From a virus: a DNA stretch of 21,816 nucleotides. The DNA lies in IMG/VR virus record IMGVR_UViG_3300042542_003620, positions 1 to 21,816 of that record. One strand, written 5' to 3'. The notes under the pieces were generated by a model. It was not told where the DNA came from. It ran no database searches and worked only from the letters and a program-made list of their open reading frames with translations. The position numbers and the translations under genes are program-made. This document shows, piece by piece, positions 20,736-21,816 of this stretch. Numbering within the stretch: the stretch's first letter is position 1; each line of letters opens with the position of its first letter.

Positions 20736-21816
20736 CCAAACCGCCCGCCAGTGCCAAACCTATTAGCCCCTCCCCCTCCTGCCCCCGGCGCCTGGGAGCC
20801 CAAGGTGCGGGCGAGCTGGGCCCACATGGTCCCTTTGGCATAGCGGCGGGACACCAGCAACATCGCGGCATAGGCCATCCGCGTGCAGTCGCCGCCTTCG
20901 TCGTTGCACCCTGGGGGCTTGATCCAGTGGTATTCGGTGCGGGCCCGGGTCTTCGGGACGTACTTCCAGGTAAACAGCTCCCGCAGGAACTCATCTGTAG
21001 AAGCCTGCCCAAAATGCAGGTATCGAGGCCCCGGCTGCTCAACCCGAAGCATTGCCTTGAGCATGTTGACGCTCGCGTCGTAACCAGTGGTATAGAGCAA
21101 TCCGCCGCGGCGGGTGACTGATTGATTTTTGCGGTTGACCTCCGTCGGCTTGCCCTTCTGGATGATCGGCAATCCTTTGGTGCCCGATCCTTTCATCGCA
21201 ACCCATCGATCGGGACGGGCGCGGCAGAAATCCTCGACCTGCTTGCTGCACAAGCCGCCATGATCAACACCCCCCAGGTTGGTTTTCATGGTCCCCCCGT
21301 CCTGGCGGGTCCAAGCTTTCGTGCTGATGATGTCCAGCTGCTCCCATACCTCCGGCTGCTGGGGGTCCCCCTCAATCTCAACGTGTGCAATGTGCCAGCC
21401 CTCCTCACCAGCCCCCCAGCCCCAGATGGTGTAGACCAGCCGCTCGCCCACGGTGCCGCCGCCGCCCTGCACATCGACACCATCGGTCAGCAGTAACACA
21501 TCGGTCGGAATGTCCCACTCCTCGCTGTCCCATGGATAGCCATTACCAAAGCCTACATTTTTTCGCCGCTCGGCTAGGCCATCACCGGTAAGTTTGCTGG
21601 TGATTTCATCAGCCCATGGCACCCCTAAATCTGTGTTGTGAAACGTTTGCATGGGCGCCACGTTCCCCATTTTCATTTGCTCCAGCGCCACCCGATGCCT
21701 GGCCACCAGCTCGGGCCACATGGCCGCCCGGTGGTAGCTCATACCAGGGCCCACCTGCTGTGATCGCCAGATCGGCACACCGTTGCGCAAGACCTGCTTG
21801 CTGCGATCCAGTCCCA
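20732..21816 (-). CDS. A: Terminase large subunit, GpA family, C-terminal nuclease part (5' end outside window)
   Basis: The frame is open from the stop at 20732 to the right edge with no true start, so the N-terminal ATPase part lies outside. The visible 361 or so residues begin with the link to the nuclease domain (AMWPELVARHRVAL, then TFHNTDLGVPWADE). The nuclease part shows acidic motifs: LLLTDGVDVQ, GGVDHGGLCSKQVEDF and DEGGDCTRMAYAAMLL, the expected metal-binding Asp positions of GpA nucleases. The C-terminal tail is Gly-rich (GAGGGGANRFGTGGRFG). With a small subunit this enzyme cuts concatemeric DNA and drives packaging. The position before W and B matches lambda. Confidence 0.88.
   Translation of the reverse strand, partial: GLDRSKQVLRNGVPIWRSQQVGPGMSYHRAAMWPELVARHRVALEQMKMGNVAPMQTFHNTDLGVPWADEITSKLTGDGLAERRKNVGFGNGYPWDSEEWDIPTDVLLLTDGVDVQGGGGTVGERLVYTIWGWGAGEEGWHIAHVEIEGDPQQPEVWEQLDIISTKAWTRQDGGTMKTNLGGVDHGGLCSKQVEDFCRARPDRWVAMKGSGTKGLPIIQKGKPTEVNRKNQSVTRRGGLLYTTGYDASVNMLKAMLRVEQPGPRYLHFGQASTDEFLRELFTWKYVPKTRARTEYHWIKPPGCNDEGGDCTRMAYAAMLLVSRRYAKGTMWAQLARTLGSQAPGAGGGGANRFGTGGRFG

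Overview
The window is the structural (head and tail) part of a long-tailed, lambda-like siphophage or prophage. One co-directional block on the minus strand runs from the right edge (about 21816) down to about 1715. Read in that direction, its order closely follows lambda's late operon: terminase large subunit (A), a small DUF6148-like protein in the gpW position, portal (B), S49 protease with scaffold (C/Nu3), decoration protein (D), major capsid protein (E), FI-position protein, head-tail joining protein (FII), [inserted fibre and membrane-protein cassette], tail terminator (U), tail tube (V), tail assembly chaperones (G and G-T), tape measure (H), one minor tail protein, tail-tip protein (J), and a terminal fibre or lectin-like protein. 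Genes are packed with ATGA, GTGA, TGATG or TAATG overlaps or gaps of a few bases. The largest gap in the block is 41 bp, so it is probably one translationally coupled late transcript. No integrase, repressor, endolysin, replication gene, tRNA, CRISPR array or attachment site is visible.

The host cannot be fixed from structural genes. The DNA is GC-leaning with AT-richer patches. It has one perfect HIP1 octamer (GCGATCGC) at 11960-11967, and the product types resemble those I associate with cyanobacterial (Synechococcus/Cyanobium-like) prophages. That assignment is weak inference.

Three parts depart from plain lambda order. (1) Between the head-tail joining gene and the tail terminator (15695-11666) lies a cassette: a modular fibre, a second fibre with BspA-like repeats, an unknown protein, and three small membrane-associated proteins. 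One of these is a 40-residue single-helix protein that is easy to miss. (2) At the left end, two genes (518-1710) lie on the plus strand and converge on the last fibre gene, leaving 4 bp between stop codons. One is a two-copy version of a short phage structural domain. The other resembles the N-terminal domain of the fibre gene it faces. (3) The tape measure gene carries an AT-rich stretch encoding about 195 residues of coiled coil inside its conserved TP901 domain.

The best-supported mechanistic observation is a GGGAAAG slippery heptamer near the end of the tail-chaperone gene. It lies in exactly the frame needed for -1 frameshifting and leads through an open frame into the downstream DUF1799-like ORF. 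This matches the lambda G/G-T arrangement, and the predicted fusion (274 residues) is nearly the length of lambda gpG-T.

Far left (1-517): a short plus-strand gene followed by a stable hairpin, and a possible divergent minus-strand gene cut by the window edge whose ATG overlaps the plus-strand ATG within a CCATGG palindrome. Bases 386-517 hold no gene that I can support.
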